Shown: in pieces, positions 24,905 to 38,361 of the stretch
How positions within the stretch are numbered: position 1 is the stretch's first letter
Layout of the letters: each line of letters opens with the position of its first letter
Assembly: GCA_022316685.1 (NCBI GenBank)
Contig: JAKJHU010000023.1
Location: 3,751,692-3,815,691 of the forward strand
DNA: 64,000 bases
Direction: 5' to 3'
Origin: Progne subis subis
Taxonomy: Eukaryota; Chordata; Aves; Passeriformes; Hirundinidae
Made by a program: the position numbers and the translations under genes
Notes under the pieces: generated by a model
What the model saw: only the letters and a program-made list of their open reading frames with translations
The model's database searches: none
Told to the model about the DNA's origin: nothing

Positions 24905-26879
24905 CAATCTTAATGAAACTGGAAGCATAAAACTGGGTAAAATTATATCAATTTACTTCCCCTGTTCTCACTGAAAATATGCAAGAACATATGAAGAGTC
25001 CACAGCAGGAGTGTTTTTCCCTGTAGACATGTACATGAAGTATTGCCAAAAGTAAACAACAAACAAAAAAATAGCAAGTAAAGAAGACACCCAGAACCAT
25101 CCTAAACTAGTTTGCCTTTCAACAACATGGTTATATTTATAGAAGGGCTCCTTTATTGTTGTTTTGTTTTGATTACTTTCAAAAATAAAATTGAGAAATC
25201 CATCTGCTTTGTTACCTGGATTGTGTCTTCCTGGTTTTGATTCAGCTAAGGATCATTTTCCAAGGAAATTCATATTACATTTTATCCTCAGTAAAGGCTG
25301 AATGATGTTTTTTTCCTCAGCCCCTGAAAACCCAACCTGACATCTAAGTATCTGCTGCATCAAAAGAAATGACCATGGTTTCTTTGCCAGGTGTCCTGTA
25401 GCTTTTCTGTTCCATTTACCAGCTCCACCTTCACACTGAGCTCATCAATCTGCATGCCATAAATGGGTCTGTAGAAACTCCTTCCAAATCAACTGAGTCC
25501 TTTTTCTTTAAGAAATATCAGTCACAGACTGGGGGAAAGGTCTCACAAAAGACATCCTTGACTAGATATTATTGTCAGCCACCATGGGTTTTGAGCTGTT
25601 TTGTGGTGCATAGGTGAAAGTGCTTAAAGCAACACAGCAGAGACAAATAAAAGAGGCCAATGTTTATTTTCTAGCTCTAAAGATTCTTTTTAAATGGTTG
25701 TTTGTTACTTTGCCAATTCAGAGGCTTTACATTTCAATGGAATGCAGAAAAGGTAAGCATTTCGGCAGTGCTAGGTTTGATAATAACAGAACTCAGCTTC
25801 CCTAATATAATTTTGCAAGTTTTTCTACAGCTTTCCTTTAGAAGGAAATAGGTTATATGTGAAGCTGTTAATAAAGTAGGTCTTCTATTCTTCAGTAACT
25901 TAAACCAACAGCATTTCCAATATCATAGCATTGTTAACTCACAAGGTTACTCAACTGATAATAGCCTAACATAGTGAATGATTATGTTCAAAAAATCATG
26001 TATAGAAATCCAATGTAAGGATTTAATGATGGTAAAGTGAGAAGGTGAGAAGGTAAAAGGTTAAGAAAATGCAATCTCTTCCTCTTCCACTATCCATCCA
26101 GAATGTATCATATATACCTTAATATTAACTGTTGTATTCTATAACCCCTCATGATTTACATAAATAAATATGTGAAGTTACATAAATAACATCATCATAA
26201 AACAACAAACATCTTTGTATAACAAATTTTATCTTACATTTAACTTTACCCATCTTTAACTTTGCTGGCCAGTTGAGGACATCAGCATTCCCAGGACAAT
26301 ACTACAAGCTTTCACTCCAGAAGCCTTGATCAGCACAAAATCAGCTGCCACAATGGCTATTGACTGTTGCTTGACAGACTGAATTTTTTGTTCATTCACT
26401 TGCACAGCACAGAGTGGCAAAAGATTTTATGATTGCAAGTCCTATTTCCAGTGCTGACACAAAACCAAAATGTGTTTTTCATCATCACAAAGCTAACAGC
26501 AGGAGAAAAAGCACTATTAAGTAGAGAAATGTACTGATTAAATGTGAAGGTTATGTTAGAGCCATCTCAGTTCTGTCAGTGCAGCAGTTTCCAGCACAAG
26601 AATTTCTAATATTTAATACTTGTAAGTATTTGCTGTTAAGTGTCTAATGAAAATCACTGATTAGCGTGTCATGAAGGAAAAGATTACACATCATTTCTTT
26701 GATTTCTCACTTCTAACATCATTTCAGCAGTTAGATTACAATGTTCCTTTCTAAAATTTAACTTACGGCTCAGAATGAAATGGTGAATGCATTTGTATCT
26801 ACTCTCTGTATGAAAGTAATTGGTAGCCTGCCATACTGTAATTCAGTCCTTTAAATCTCAATAGGCACCAAAGTACTCA

Positions 26880-26880
<1 letters not shown>
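24905..26880. other. Unique AT-rich DNA, no gene recognised
   Basis: No gene or transposon was recognised. A 63-codon frame at 25614-25805 has no identifiable domain. Confidence 0.45.

Positions 26881-26925
<45 letters not shown>
26881..26925 (+). repeat. (ATT)15 microsatellite
   Basis: Forty-five bases of uninterrupted ATT triplets. A perfect array of this length is likely polymorphic. Confidence 0.98.
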
Positions 26926-29412
26926 GTTAGTGGAAGGTGAAAGAATATGTGCACATAGGTTGGTACCTTAGCACTGAACAAAGAGCAAACTGCAGGTGAT
27001 GGTGTATTTTAGTAACAATATGGAAGCTTATTTAAAAACTTCTCAAAAATGTAACAAAGAGGAGACAGTCACTTAGGTATGCACTTAGGGTAAATGACGC
27101 CTGGGAAATGAGTATGAGCAACTCATGTCAAAGATTTATAATCCTCATTTCCATAATTCAATCTGCAAGGTTTTTTTCCATTTGAAACAGACACTCAAAG
27201 AGCAGGATAGGATTTCCACGTTGGAAAGTGGTCATTATTCTTTTCACTCTGGTCTGTGTGGTATTGCTTAAAACCCACCCTCAACAAACAGAAATCTGCA
27301 AATAAAAAACCATGAACTCCTATTTCCTCATCACACTCATCAAAAACCCTAACGAACGATCTATGGTTTGTCCTTCAGACGATGCACCCCCTGATCTCTG
27401 TCAGCCGGCTGGGACAGGCACAGCTGCTGGGCTCCAGGAGACAAGGTGGGCTCCACTCTCCAGTCACACGACAGATCCTACACAGCACAGTGAAAGTTAA
27501 TTGCAAGCAAATGATAATGAGATGATGACTAATGAGAAAAGTGGATTACTTGACCTTCTGGAAGACCCTTCAGGATTATGAATAGTGTTAAAAAGGTCCT
27601 GTGGAAGCAGAAGCAAGATCTAGGCCGGTTTATTGTAAGAAATGCTGCATTTATTTGCATACATTACTTAATCATTAGAATTCTATGAACTACATTAAGG
27701 GAAAGATAAGTTTTTTACAAATATTCAAAAAAATTTAGTTAAATTATACCAAAAATAACAGTTATATCTGAAAATATCTTTCTCCCAATACTGTTTTCAT
27801 CCTATCTGAGCTAGGTATGGCCATATTTATTTATGTTGATTAACTTTATTAAAGAAAACACAAATAACCCAACCTTTGAAGAAGAGACTGGTGAAATTCT
27901 AATGATGCAAAAATATAATAACATTTATGTATTTCTTTTTTATTTTAATACAAAAATTTCTCTAGCAATTTAGAAATACTGTAGCATGGGAAGCTATTAT
28001 TCCTGCAAATAATTTTTTGTCATCTTATATTTTAAAGGGCATTTTAACAGACCACACTGTATTTCAGAGCTATTTATTTAAAAAAAAAAAAAATTATTCT
28101 TGGGTTTAAAAACTTTTTTTGGGAAATGTTATTTCTTTTTGTGAACAAGTGCTTCATTCTGTTTTAGGGATTTGTGATAATAAAGCAGATACAGATAAAT
28201 CTGCTAGAACTAACATCACAATATTTTGATGTAAAACAGGCATTTATTTGCCACAAATTTACTACTGTAAAAGGAAGTAATTTTTTTTTTTTTCCTATTA
28301 AGTTTTCCTTTGTGGCTTTTTGCAAGAAAGTCTTTGTATGTTCTGAAAGTTGAAAAATACTTTTTTTACTTCATTAGATCTTCATATTTTTTATCAGTCC
28401 AGCAGAGACAGGAAATTAATTGACCTCAGACAAACTTAAATCTTCTTTCTAGAACTTTTGAGATACATACTGCTGTTACACTTAGTATATAGTTCAGGTA
28501 TGTTCAGGGCTCTATTCAGTGAACCAAACCCCCTCCCAGACAAACAGAGGCTACGTTTAGAAGAAAATATTTCATTTTATAAAATTAGTTGTGAGGATCT
28601 TTAAGTCCTATGCACAAATAGATATTATCACAATAGATCACAATGATATTATGCCTACTGTCAAAATATATAATTTGTAGAAAAGAAGCACAGCAAGGAG
28701 GAATACAACAAAAATTCTATATGCTGCATAGTAAGTCTGTCATGATGCTGGAGACTACCAGCTAAGCTCTGCATGAAACACAAACCAAAGAAAATATCCA
28801 TGGCAAGCACCCACAAATGCATTACCCGTTCTGCACAAGAGCATTTGGGGCTGAGGACGAGTGCCAGAAATTTCTTATCTCCTCTTCACCACTTTCAGTG
28901 TGGTCAGACTGTAAAGGCAAAATGTCACAGTCCTGTGAGGGACTTCAACTTGCAGGTGGGGTAAGAAGGCAAGGAAGAGAATGTAAGAGTCCCTTTCTGC
29001 TGTCTTGATTTTCAGATTTTGGAGTCATTACACATTAATGTTTCCCTTCTTGGTGCATGTTTTTCTTTAGGATACCCTAGAGTCTAACTAGGTACTCCCA
29101 AGACACAGCAACTCTGCCTGATGCAATCCTGCATGAGTCATAACATGGATTCAGATGGTCATACTTGTACTTGGGAGTTCTGGCATTGTTTAATATCATA
29201 ATCACCTAAAAATGCATTAATTTTTTTTTTTTTCAGGATCCCATTTTCAAAAGTTTTACATCAATATCCCAGCAGAACTTTCTGTCTTTTTAACAAACAC
29301 ACTGTTAACAATTTAAAAACGTAATTTTTTTGAAGGGTTACAGCTATCACGCTGTTCTTCATGTAAGAGTTCTGCAGTTTTAGAAGTGAAGGAAGAAAAA
29401 AGACTGACCAGC
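26926..29412. other. Unique DNA with a CpG-containing stretch, no gene recognised
   Basis: At 27310-27500 the composition turns GC-richer with CpGs (AACGAACGATC near 27351, CAGACGATGC near 27378, CAGCCGGCTG near 27402). It is open for 62 codons in plus frame from an ATG at 27312, but no family was recognised. Poly-T runs occur near 28280 and 29221. No transposon was identified. Confidence 0.4.
27495..27720. promoter_or_regulatory. Candidate conserved noncoding stretch
   Basis: Contains GTTAATTGC near 27496, ATGATAATGAGATGATGACT near 27511, an octamer-type ATTTGCAT at 27653-27660 and TTAATCATTAG near 27668, without simple repeats. Enhancer identity is inferred from motif content alone. Confidence 0.2.
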
Positions 29413-29468
29413 AAAATAAAAAATAATAAAAAAAATAAAAAAAAATTAAAAAAACAACCAAAAAAACA
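29397..29468 (+). repeat. A-rich (AAAT)n-like low-complexity tract
   Basis: AAAAATAATAAAAAAAATAA-type sequence grading into AAAAAACAACC. The Phe/Leu-rich minus-strand frames at 29261-29501 are its translation. Confidence 0.85.
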
Positions 29469-30867
29469 CTTCTTCCATCCACAAAATTTCCTACTTTTCA
29501 ATGCTTATTTACATATTCTTTCCCTCTCTCCTTTTATTCACTCTGCTCCTTGAATTGTACACATATTGACTTCTGTATTTTTCCCTCACTTTCTGTAATG
29601 AAATGTGTAAACATTCCCCAGGTTAACCATTTGTATGCTAAAGTCAGCACATAATAGCTCTAAGAGTGGAGAATTTGAGATGATGTGTCAAGACTAAATT
29701 AGGTTTTATCTTGCTGATGCTTCCATTTCTTTGAACAAAACTTTCCTGGGCTTGGCCAAGTAATTGTTTAGTTTTATATTTCCATGTCTATTAGGTGGTT
29801 TAGTTTACAACATAATGCACTACAAAAATTTGTGAGAATTTGAGGATTGTGATTACTGCATTTTTCTGTAGGTATTAGGGAAATCATCATTATATCCCAA
29901 CGTTAGGTATGAAGTGTATGAAACCTGGGCTCTTTTTTTTTATTGTTTTTATTTTAGTAGCTGTCCATAATACTGCAGGGTAAAATGTGAAATCATTATT
30001 CTCTTCTACTTTGCACACCATGAATTGCAATGTTTAACAACCCTACCACAGAATTTCATCTACACTGTATTTCACATCAATATAGATCATCAGGATCAAG
30101 TTTAAGAATATAGGTAATGTCTCCTCCTGAGCACAGGAAAGAACAGATCTGCAAATAAAGCATTATTCTTCCCGTCACTCTACACTCAGGAAATTCTCCT
30201 TCTAAACTTCAGTCTTGCCTTCATACACGCCGCACTTTCCTCTCATGTCACCCCCTGCTATATTATGCATGATTTCTAAAATAATGTGCCTTCTGCATAG
30301 TTGGTTTTTGCAGAGGGAATAAAACCACTTCCTTGATAGAACTACAATCTAACAACTTTCCTAATGAAGACTGGACCAAATTTTTACCCTACTTATGTAC
30401 TATATAGATTTTTAAAATACGTACAGATCTAGGTGACATTCCTCTATCAAAATTGTTATCATGTGGGTCTCAGCACTTTTTTACTTGTGTTATAACAATC
30501 CTGCAAGCATATCCTGTGCTTTAGTAGACAAAATGCCATCCATGTGCGGTGGAGAATAAATCATACCAGCCTACCCTTCTGAGAAGTAGATAGAAAGTCA
30601 GTAGATTTAACAATACATTGATTAAAGTGTCCTTCTGATAGAAAAGTTGTAATACAATATATCACAAATTTCTTACATACCCAGATATCTTAGGGAAAGC
30701 TCAGTTTCTATCACAGTTTTGCATTGTGTATTTTTGTAGAAAGTGGCTGCTGAAAAAATCCAGTGATGAAAACGATCAATAAATGACATTCATTCCTCCT
30801 GAACCTCATTTTCCTGTCATTCAGTGATGGGTGAATATTTTACTTAAGAGATAATGCAAAGACAATT
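29469..30867. other. Unique DNA, no gene recognised
   Basis: No gene or mobile element recognised. Confidence 0.45.
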
Positions 30868-30917
30868 AAAAAAAAAAAAAAAACCAAACAAACAAAAAAA
30901 ACCAAACAAACAAAACC
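30868..30917 (+). repeat. A16 followed by (AAAC)n array
   Basis: Sixteen adenines run into CCAAACAAACAAAAAAACC units and end in CCCCCC. Confidence 0.93.
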
Positions 30918-31077
30918 CCCCTACTTTTTACAATATTATTTATATTCATAAAACCATCAAGGAAATGAAGTCTTATTATTTTACAATCACATTTAAATGT
31001 GATAAACTGAATCAGGGGAAATTTCAACTACATTTAAGTTTAAAAAACTTTCTCTGAAGATAATTCAGAGATAATTC

Positions 31078-31258
31078 AGGTCATCCAGAAGGGTTGTGGA
31101 ATATTCATTCTTGGAGGTTTTCCAAGACCTGACACAACAAAGCCCTAAATGACCTGACTTCAATTCAGTATTGTTTGGAGGTCCTGGCTGAGCAAAGGTT
31201 GTGTTAGAAACTTCTGTGGTCTCTTCTCTCTAATCCTAAGACTTGATCCTAAGACTTG
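31078..31258 (+). mobile_element. CR1 LINE 3' end (5'-truncated)
   Basis: CATCCAGAAGGGTTGTGGAA, TTCTTGGAGGTTTTCCAAGA, CCTGACACAACAAAGCCCT and ATTCAGTATTGTTTGGAGG follow the order of the terminal CR1 region (a GTGGA, then CTTGGAGGTTTTCAAGACC, then GACAAAGCCCT series). GTTAGAAACTTCTGTGGTCT stands in for the GATGACCT...GGTCCC block. The copy ends in a perfect 13-bp duplication (ATCCTAAGACTTG at 31233-31245 and 31246-31258), where CR1 normally carries its short terminal direct repeats. Confidence 0.7.
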
Positions 31259-31480
31259 TCAGTGCAGCAAATTGTTCAGATCATGATTCATATCATTATT
31301 TGGAAATCAGCCCACAGTTCAGCACGGAATTCGGGGTGAGCTGCTGTGTTTGGATTGCAGGAAAGCTTTCCTCCACCTGTAAAGTCAGTATGATTTTAAG
31401 GATGTGTTCCCTCTGGACCAGATAGTTATTTGCAGATGACTTTCTACCTCATAAAATTGATACACATCTTTTTAAAGATA

Positions 31481-31540
31481 AAAAAAAACCCCAAAAAACC
31501 CAAAAAAACAACAACAACAACAAAAAAAAAAACAACAACC
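31481..31540 (+). repeat. (AAAC)/(CAA)n A-rich array
   Basis: A-runs broken by CCCC, CCC and (CAA)n units, another member of the AAAC class. Confidence 0.9.
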
Positions 31541-34500
31541 ACGCCAACATGCTTCAAAATAAAAAGCAAATAGAAATGCATTAGGTACTCATTTAGTGTG
31601 CTAGTCTTTGTAATGATTTAAAATAAGTTGGAAAGATTCCTGAGATCTGAAGGTCATATTTTTGCATGGACTTAGATGACTACCACATAGTTAGACTCTG
31701 GACACACTTTTCCAGAGTGCACAGTTACTAAACTTTAATGAGAATTATTTGCTCACCATATTTCACTTCATCTGAAAAATGCAGCTATCCACTTACCTTA
31801 ATTTTAGTGAATGTGTATGCATTCCAAATTAGCCTTAAATTGACTAGTCTTTGAATAAAAGGGTTAAATTTTTTTCATTACTCTATCTAAAATCCTTTTC
31901 AGAATATATATGTATTTTTGTCTCCAGCTGTAAAATGTAGCCTTTCTTCTGTCTTGCATTCACTGTTAAATATGAGTGATCAAAAGTACTACTTACTTTT
32001 GAAAGAAAATAGTATTTATCTTGACCTTTTAAATTAGGTGTACCTGAAACACAATTTACCTCTATTTTATTGTCCTAAAATAAGCAATATATGGCCCTAT
32101 AACACAGCCACACAATATATCTTGTTATGAGAGACACAAGGCTGAATCTGACAGAGGGGGTTCAGCTACTCACACGCAGATTAGGCATGTCTGATGCTGT
32201 TTCAGTTTGTTGAGGTATTTGGTAGGATAGTAGAAGGAATACTTTACTTTCTGGGCAGGCAACTGGAGACCAGAAAAAGCACTGTGGAGTGTCTAATATA
32301 ATGCAAAATATTTACATTACAGAATTGCTCCCTAGTAGCCCTTATGGAAGATCAACTCACTAAAGAGTGGAATTTTAGTTGACAGACTTTGTCTGTGAAT
32401 TCACAACTCTTTTATTTAAAATATATTTAAAAAAAGATCCAAACCTTTTATACCATCTATGTACTTTCACTACCAAACAAGTAAAATATCTTAATAAAAT
32501 ATCATCATTTACCTATTAAATACAAATTAAATAATGATACTCTAGAAAGAAGTTATTCAGTGCCTTTTCATCTGTTGCTCGATATTCCATACACTATTCT
32601 CCTTCATAGGGATCTTTTGCTACTCTGGTGAGTTAGTAAGGGATTGATTAGACAGTGGTCTCTTAAAGATGACATTTATTTTAAAATTCCTGTAGTTACA
32701 CAGAATTACATTGTAGTCCACAATTGCTCCAAGGAACTGTTATATTTAATTCTGTCAGTCATACCAGCAGATTTTGTTCTATGCTCAACATTTTGTCCAC
32801 AAAAACTTAACCACAACTGCAACCACGATGGGTGCATCAAGTTCCATATTTCCTGAGGTGGCAGGTGCAGCAAAGTCCTCTTTCATTAATAATTCCTTCC
32901 ATGCTTTATGGGCTTGTAGTGCATGAACAGCGACCAATTGTCAGCCTCTCGTATGAGTTTGGAGCCACAAAATTTTGTTGGTCCAGCCCACAGAACAGAA
33001 TATTACGTGAAATATTACCTCCTTCTTGTAAAACACACAGAGGCACTGAGTGAGCTTCATCTCCCCTACAAGAAAATCATCCAGGTTTGACATTTCTATA
33101 GAGGTGGAGAAAAACAGTCAGTGACTCTGCTGTCTTTTTTTATTTATTTCCCTACCTTCAACTGTTGACACCACTGGACTATACTACACTTTCCATTCAT
33201 TTCCATACTCACTTGCCATTCATTCAATGGCTGTTAAGAAAACATTCCAGCCAGTTGCATGCAGGGTCCACACTCTCCACACACTCATTATTGAGGTGTG
33301 CATGTTTCTTTTATATTCATGTTTACAGACAATGATGGATCCATGGCAGAATGGATCATAAGTCAACAATGTTTGCTAAAATTATTATTTGTGCTTTTTC
33401 AACTAAGAGTTGTCTTCCCACATCAATTAATATTGATGTTCTTATTCACAACAAATCTATTACATCTTAATTTATTATTCCACATGCTACAGTTCTCTAA
33501 AAAATCTAGCAAAACAATTAATGACAATGGACATTTTTCAAAGTCTCTTTTGTGTTGTTCTATGAACAACCAACAATTAATAAAGTTGTTTAGAGAAAGT
33601 AGACTTCTTCTGTCTCCAGTGAAGAATACACCTGAATAAAATTTTTAGGCTTAATAAAGATAATTTAACTATGTGCATCCATATATGAAATTACATAACC
33701 CAAACAGCTGAAGAAGATATTGCTTAAGCATATGTTTAATGATTTATATTGAGGTTTAGAAATGTTTTACTTATCTTTTTAAGAAATATAATTTATTTTA
33801 ATTATGTGATTTACCTGATTTTGCTGGTTGTGTTTATAAGTCATAGTGGTTTTTTTCCTACCAAAGTAACATACTCTTTTTTCTAAATGATGGTATTCTT
33901 ATTAGATTCTCCATTGGAGAAATATTGATTTTTCTTTTCAGTGATGGTTTTTGTATTGTATTTCACTTTCCTTTAAATAAATGAACTGCAATCATTTTAC
34001 ATTTAATCTGTATATAAATCTGTCTTATCATTTGCTTAGATGTCAGAAACTTTATTTATTTTATCAATGAGGTCTGACCTTTAGTTCTTTGGACTGGAGA
34101 AATTGCATTCTCCTGCAGTTTTACAAGTTCCCAAGTACTTCTAAAAAGAAAGTGGCCTTGAAAAATATAAACCCCTTAATGTTAATGTTCACTGCTCAAA
34201 AGGTTAAGATCAATTTTTTTCCAGTGATTAGCTTATCCGATAAATGTACTAATAATTATTTGCTCAAATATGACATAGACCTTTGAATCTGAATATTCTT
34301 TTTAAGCTTTGGAGAAAATCCTAAAATAAAATCAGGAAAAATAGGTTAATAAAAAATTTTAACGACAAAATCATTACATTAGCGTAAGTTGAAGTGAAAT
34401 TTCTGTGTTTATTAGAGAAGTAATCTTTTCACAACTCAACCTCTCTAATACATTAGATATTAGATATTATGTAGGCATTGGATAAGGTTAGTTATGACAC

Positions 34501-34990
34501 TACAGCTTTGAATACACATGAAAACATTTAGGAACAAATCTGTGATTTTAGAAAGAAACTGTAAGTGAATATATAGACTATTAAAATAAATAATTCAGAA
34601 ATTGACATTTTCCCTCAATTTTCATAATTTCTCATTCCTCTAAATTGCAGAGAGACACCATATACTCTACCCTATTTTCTGGGACAATAAGGAAAACATG
34701 CTTTCAGAAATTAATTTCTAGCTCACCCTGGGCACAAAACCAAGTTATTCTACAGGAAAGAAAATACATTATTGTGCAGTTTCAGAGAAAATCATCAAAC
34801 TCAGGTTCACCCTAACCCTCTGATAGACACTGAAAGAACTTTACAGAGGTGGATATATGTGTAACTTGCCACCATATTGTGAACAACAGCAAATCCTTTC
34901 TTTCTACAGAAACTTCAATGACTGGAATATATTTTGTAATTTTGTTCCTTTACTCAATTGCTCAAATAAAGCAAATAGCAAGAAAATTAC
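31541..34990. other. Unique AT-rich DNA, no gene recognised
   Basis: A run of plus frames at 32644-33053 and 33298-33639 (113 codons) was read for gene or viral-like content and none was recognised. No transposon wording was found. A retroelement remnant in 32560-33260 cannot be excluded but is not supported. Confidence 0.4.
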
Positions 34991-35008
34991 TTTTTTTTTT
35001 TTTTTTTT
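34991..35008 (+). repeat. T18 homopolymer
   Basis: Eighteen thymines followed by CTGAGC. No retroposon body was recognised on the minus strand. Confidence 0.95.
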
Positions 35009-36862
35009 CTGAGCAAAATATAACTTTGAATTTGTATTTTCAAATTTTTGAATCAGGAGAAGAATGGAAAATTTTAGAACACATTACAGATGAAATTATA
35101 AGGAAAAAATTTAAAACAAGTTAATGTTTTTGGAATATTCAGCATTTTTTAAGATTTGGACAAATTTGAGATTTTCTGATACGGTACATAAGGATGACTG
35201 GTGATGTGCATGTTCCAGAATGAGCCACTAGAGCAGTGCATTCTACATATACTTGCAAATGCCACGAACTGAAACAAATGTCCCAATTTATACAAATTCA
35301 TTGACAAAGACATTTCATTGTAGCATGCTAATAGGACTGAAAGTACAGCTCTAAACATGTAATTTCAATTGCCACCATTGACTTATGGAAGTACCCAGCT
35401 CCTCTTACCAAAATATTATTAAAGGAAGTTGGGGCTATTCCTCCCTTAAATGTGCAGGTGTACTGATGGAAATATGAAATGCAAGAAGCCAGAAAAAGCA
35501 TTTTAACAGAAGATGGATTCCTGAAGCTGCCTGGCTGGAAACAAAGCTACATCTTTGCTCCTGATTCCAAGTGCCTCTGCTGCAGAAAGCTGGGTAGAAC
35601 TTGTGAGTACTTATGTTGTACTCTTCATAACTGCTGCTTCTAGAAAATACACATTGTTAAAGCTAATTTAAAAGGAGTTCTGGCCTTTTCACATAAGATA
35701 ACAAATTCAACATGCTCTACACTTATGATCACTCTGCAGATTGGTGCTTTTCCAGCTGAGTAGTTGCTCTAGCAGAGTACCAATTAATCAATTAACTTTA
35801 ATTAACTTGGAGAGAGAAGACAACAGAATAATGGAAACACACTTCCTGCAAAATCAAACAGAAGATCGTGAGGGCTTAGTAGAGGATTTTTAGGATCTTT
35901 GGGTGTGCCTGCATAGATTATATAGGGGGACTGGCAGCTGGGGAGGACTTTGTGAACCCAAACCAGGCAGATCTCCCCATAGAACACACCAAGCACAGAA
36001 TATTAAGACTTGAGACAGAGGTGAAAGTCGGAATGAAGGAGCTCCTTGCAATGCCTACATTTTCTGCCACAGTAGTGGCAAACCTGGGAGAGGAGATGGA
36101 GACAAATAAAGAGACAACTGATATAGACTAGTGGGACAGAGCTAGACACAAGGGAGGGAAATGACAGCAGATGATCAAAAGAGTATCTGAAAACTCCTTT
36201 GACAGGAACTGCTCCTATTGTTTCTTTCTCTTACACTGTGGGAAAAATAAATTTTGATACTCTGTGAAAACCAAGGGGATTTGTCCCATTGAAGCCTTCC
36301 TGTAATGCTTATGGGAAAAGTAACATCTAGGATTCTCTTCCTGATATCAGAATTTCTATGCATTCCTACTCATAAGCCTTGTATTTCATACAAGGTGCTG
36401 GAACACTCATTTGCCTAGACACTCCGAAGGAAAAAAAAAAACCAAACAATCAATCCTAAATAGAATCCCTACTGAAGGAATTTCTTAGATCAAGGCATAC
36501 TTTTGCATTCTGTAAGGTCTGGGTCACACATCTAAGATACATTATTTCTTGGTTTCATGTAAACCCATTAAGATGTTATGAAGTTGTACTATTTTTCACT
36601 TTCACAGATAGAAGAAGTACGTGATCATGTCATTAAAAATTACATTATAATTCAGCTATTACAGAAATAAAAATTCTCGAGAAATGCTTTAATTTTTACT
36701 TCTCTTTGCACTTATATTATTTTTTCTTTCACTCATCCTAATCAACTCTCTGTGCTCTCTGTTCCTGTGCTACCTCTTCATGACTTGATCTAGAGCTGCT
36801 TCTGTGACAGAAAAATATCTTATTGTTTCTTATCTGGGATAAGAGAGTTCCAGTGGGCTGAT
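35009..36862. other. Unique DNA, no gene recognised
   Basis: The stretch 35800-36170 is slightly richer in purines and GC (GGGGGACTGGCAGCTGGGGA near 35925) but has no recognised product or element. Confidence 0.4.
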
Positions 36863-36886
36863 CAACAACAACAACAATAACAACAG
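36863..36886 (+). repeat. (CAA)n microsatellite
   Basis: Seven to eight CAA triplets with TAA and CAG interruptions. Confidence 0.85.
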
Positions 36887-38343
36887 CAGAAAAGAGAAAG
36901 CCAGCAAATACACTAGAGAAGAAATGTGAAGTATTTTAGCACAAGATCAAACACTATGACGCTCAAAAGATGGAGAGCTCTGTTTGTTCATTTGAAAAAA
37001 AACATCAATTCTAAGTCTAAGAATAGCAGCTTAAATTCTACTCTCTAGAAGCATGGTGTTAATACTGCTTCCTTTCTTCTTCTCTCTAAATAAATTTGTG
37101 GAGAACTTTTTATACATGCTCACAGGCACACACAAAGAGTGTCTAAAAGTCACTATTGCAAACAGGTATTTTAATTTTTAGATTCCTGAGATAAAAGATC
37201 CTTGGTCTATTCTTCCACAACTTCTCTTAACTCACTTGCAGTAGGAGAAGTGGTGTTTTTTCTTGTATAAAATTATAGTGTTCTATGTAACAGCTGGGAG
37301 GTTTCTTCATATATACTAAGAATAGGGATGAAGAAGTGTCAGTGTCCTTGATTTTAGTCACGAAGATGAAGGAGAATTTTTTAAACTGTGTTTATAAAAA
37401 TCAGTATCCTTCTAAAAGACCTCACTTTGGTTTGTGTTGTGACAAGCAAAAAGCAGTCTTCACCAAAATAGTTTTTGTACGTTACTCATAAGAAAGAAAG
37501 CAAGTGAGGGAAAGTGCACAGAACTGTAGGGGAGAACTCAAGTATAAGTCTACAGCTGCAAGCTGACAGATAGAGTGAAACTGAGAGAAGACGTATTTTG
37601 ACAAATGAGAAATTTTCCACCTTAAGATGGTCTTGGATAAAGATTACTCTGCATCCCTGCTGCCAAAATTGGCACATAAGAAATGCAATCAGTTAGTATA
37701 TGTTAATGACAAGCAAACACAATTTTGAGCTGAAGAAATGTCAGTACCCATATTTGGCCCACTCTCCAAAAAAGATATTGGGTAACTATTTCAAAATATA
37801 GCACTGACAGTGTTCTGATCCTTTCAAATATTTTGCTTCCAAAATGCATATAATCCTAAACCATTTTTTATTGGTGAAGGTTTTCAAAAATTATTAGAAA
37901 AATAGTAGCTATTCAAGCATAACAAAAATGAACAGATTTTACTTAACCCCTTTTTAAGACATTGTATAATGATGTAACAAGAAGAGGAAAAAAAAAAGAA
38001 ATTACACTCTCAGTCCAAAACCTGCCATGAACTTGAGGTTATCCACTGATTCCTTCTGTACAATCTCTTTCTGAAATGAAATTTTATAAAAAGGCAAGAT
38101 AAAATTTCTGTTTAATTTGCCTGATATTTCTTCAGTAGTACTCTGTGGAGAACATCCCTACTTTCTTAAATCTGAACACTCGTCTGACACACTGATGAGT
38201 AAGTCCAGTACATAATTCATGACCATTTTAGGACAAAGTTCTAAAATTCAGGCTTGTTCCTGACTGCATTTGGCTTGCTCAAGCTTAATGTCAATACTCT
38301 TCCACTGGTGTCCTGAAAGTTCGTTCTGAGTTTTTGTCTTCTA
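36887..38343. other. Unique DNA, no gene recognised
   Basis: Nothing recognised beyond short A/T-rich runs. Confidence 0.45.
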
Positions 38344-38361
38344 AACACACACACACACACA
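38344..38361 (+). repeat. (AC)9 microsatellite
   Basis: Nine AC units, perfect. Confidence 0.95.

Noticed and set aside
27310..27370. Possible nuclear copy of mitochondrial DNA (C-rich light-strand-like wording)
   Set aside because: No mitochondrial gene could be recognised in any frame, and the similarity ends within 60 bp.
32560..33260. Possible retroviral internal fragment suggested by consecutive open frames
   Set aside because: No protease, RT, integrase or envelope motif could be recognised, and frame lengths are within chance.
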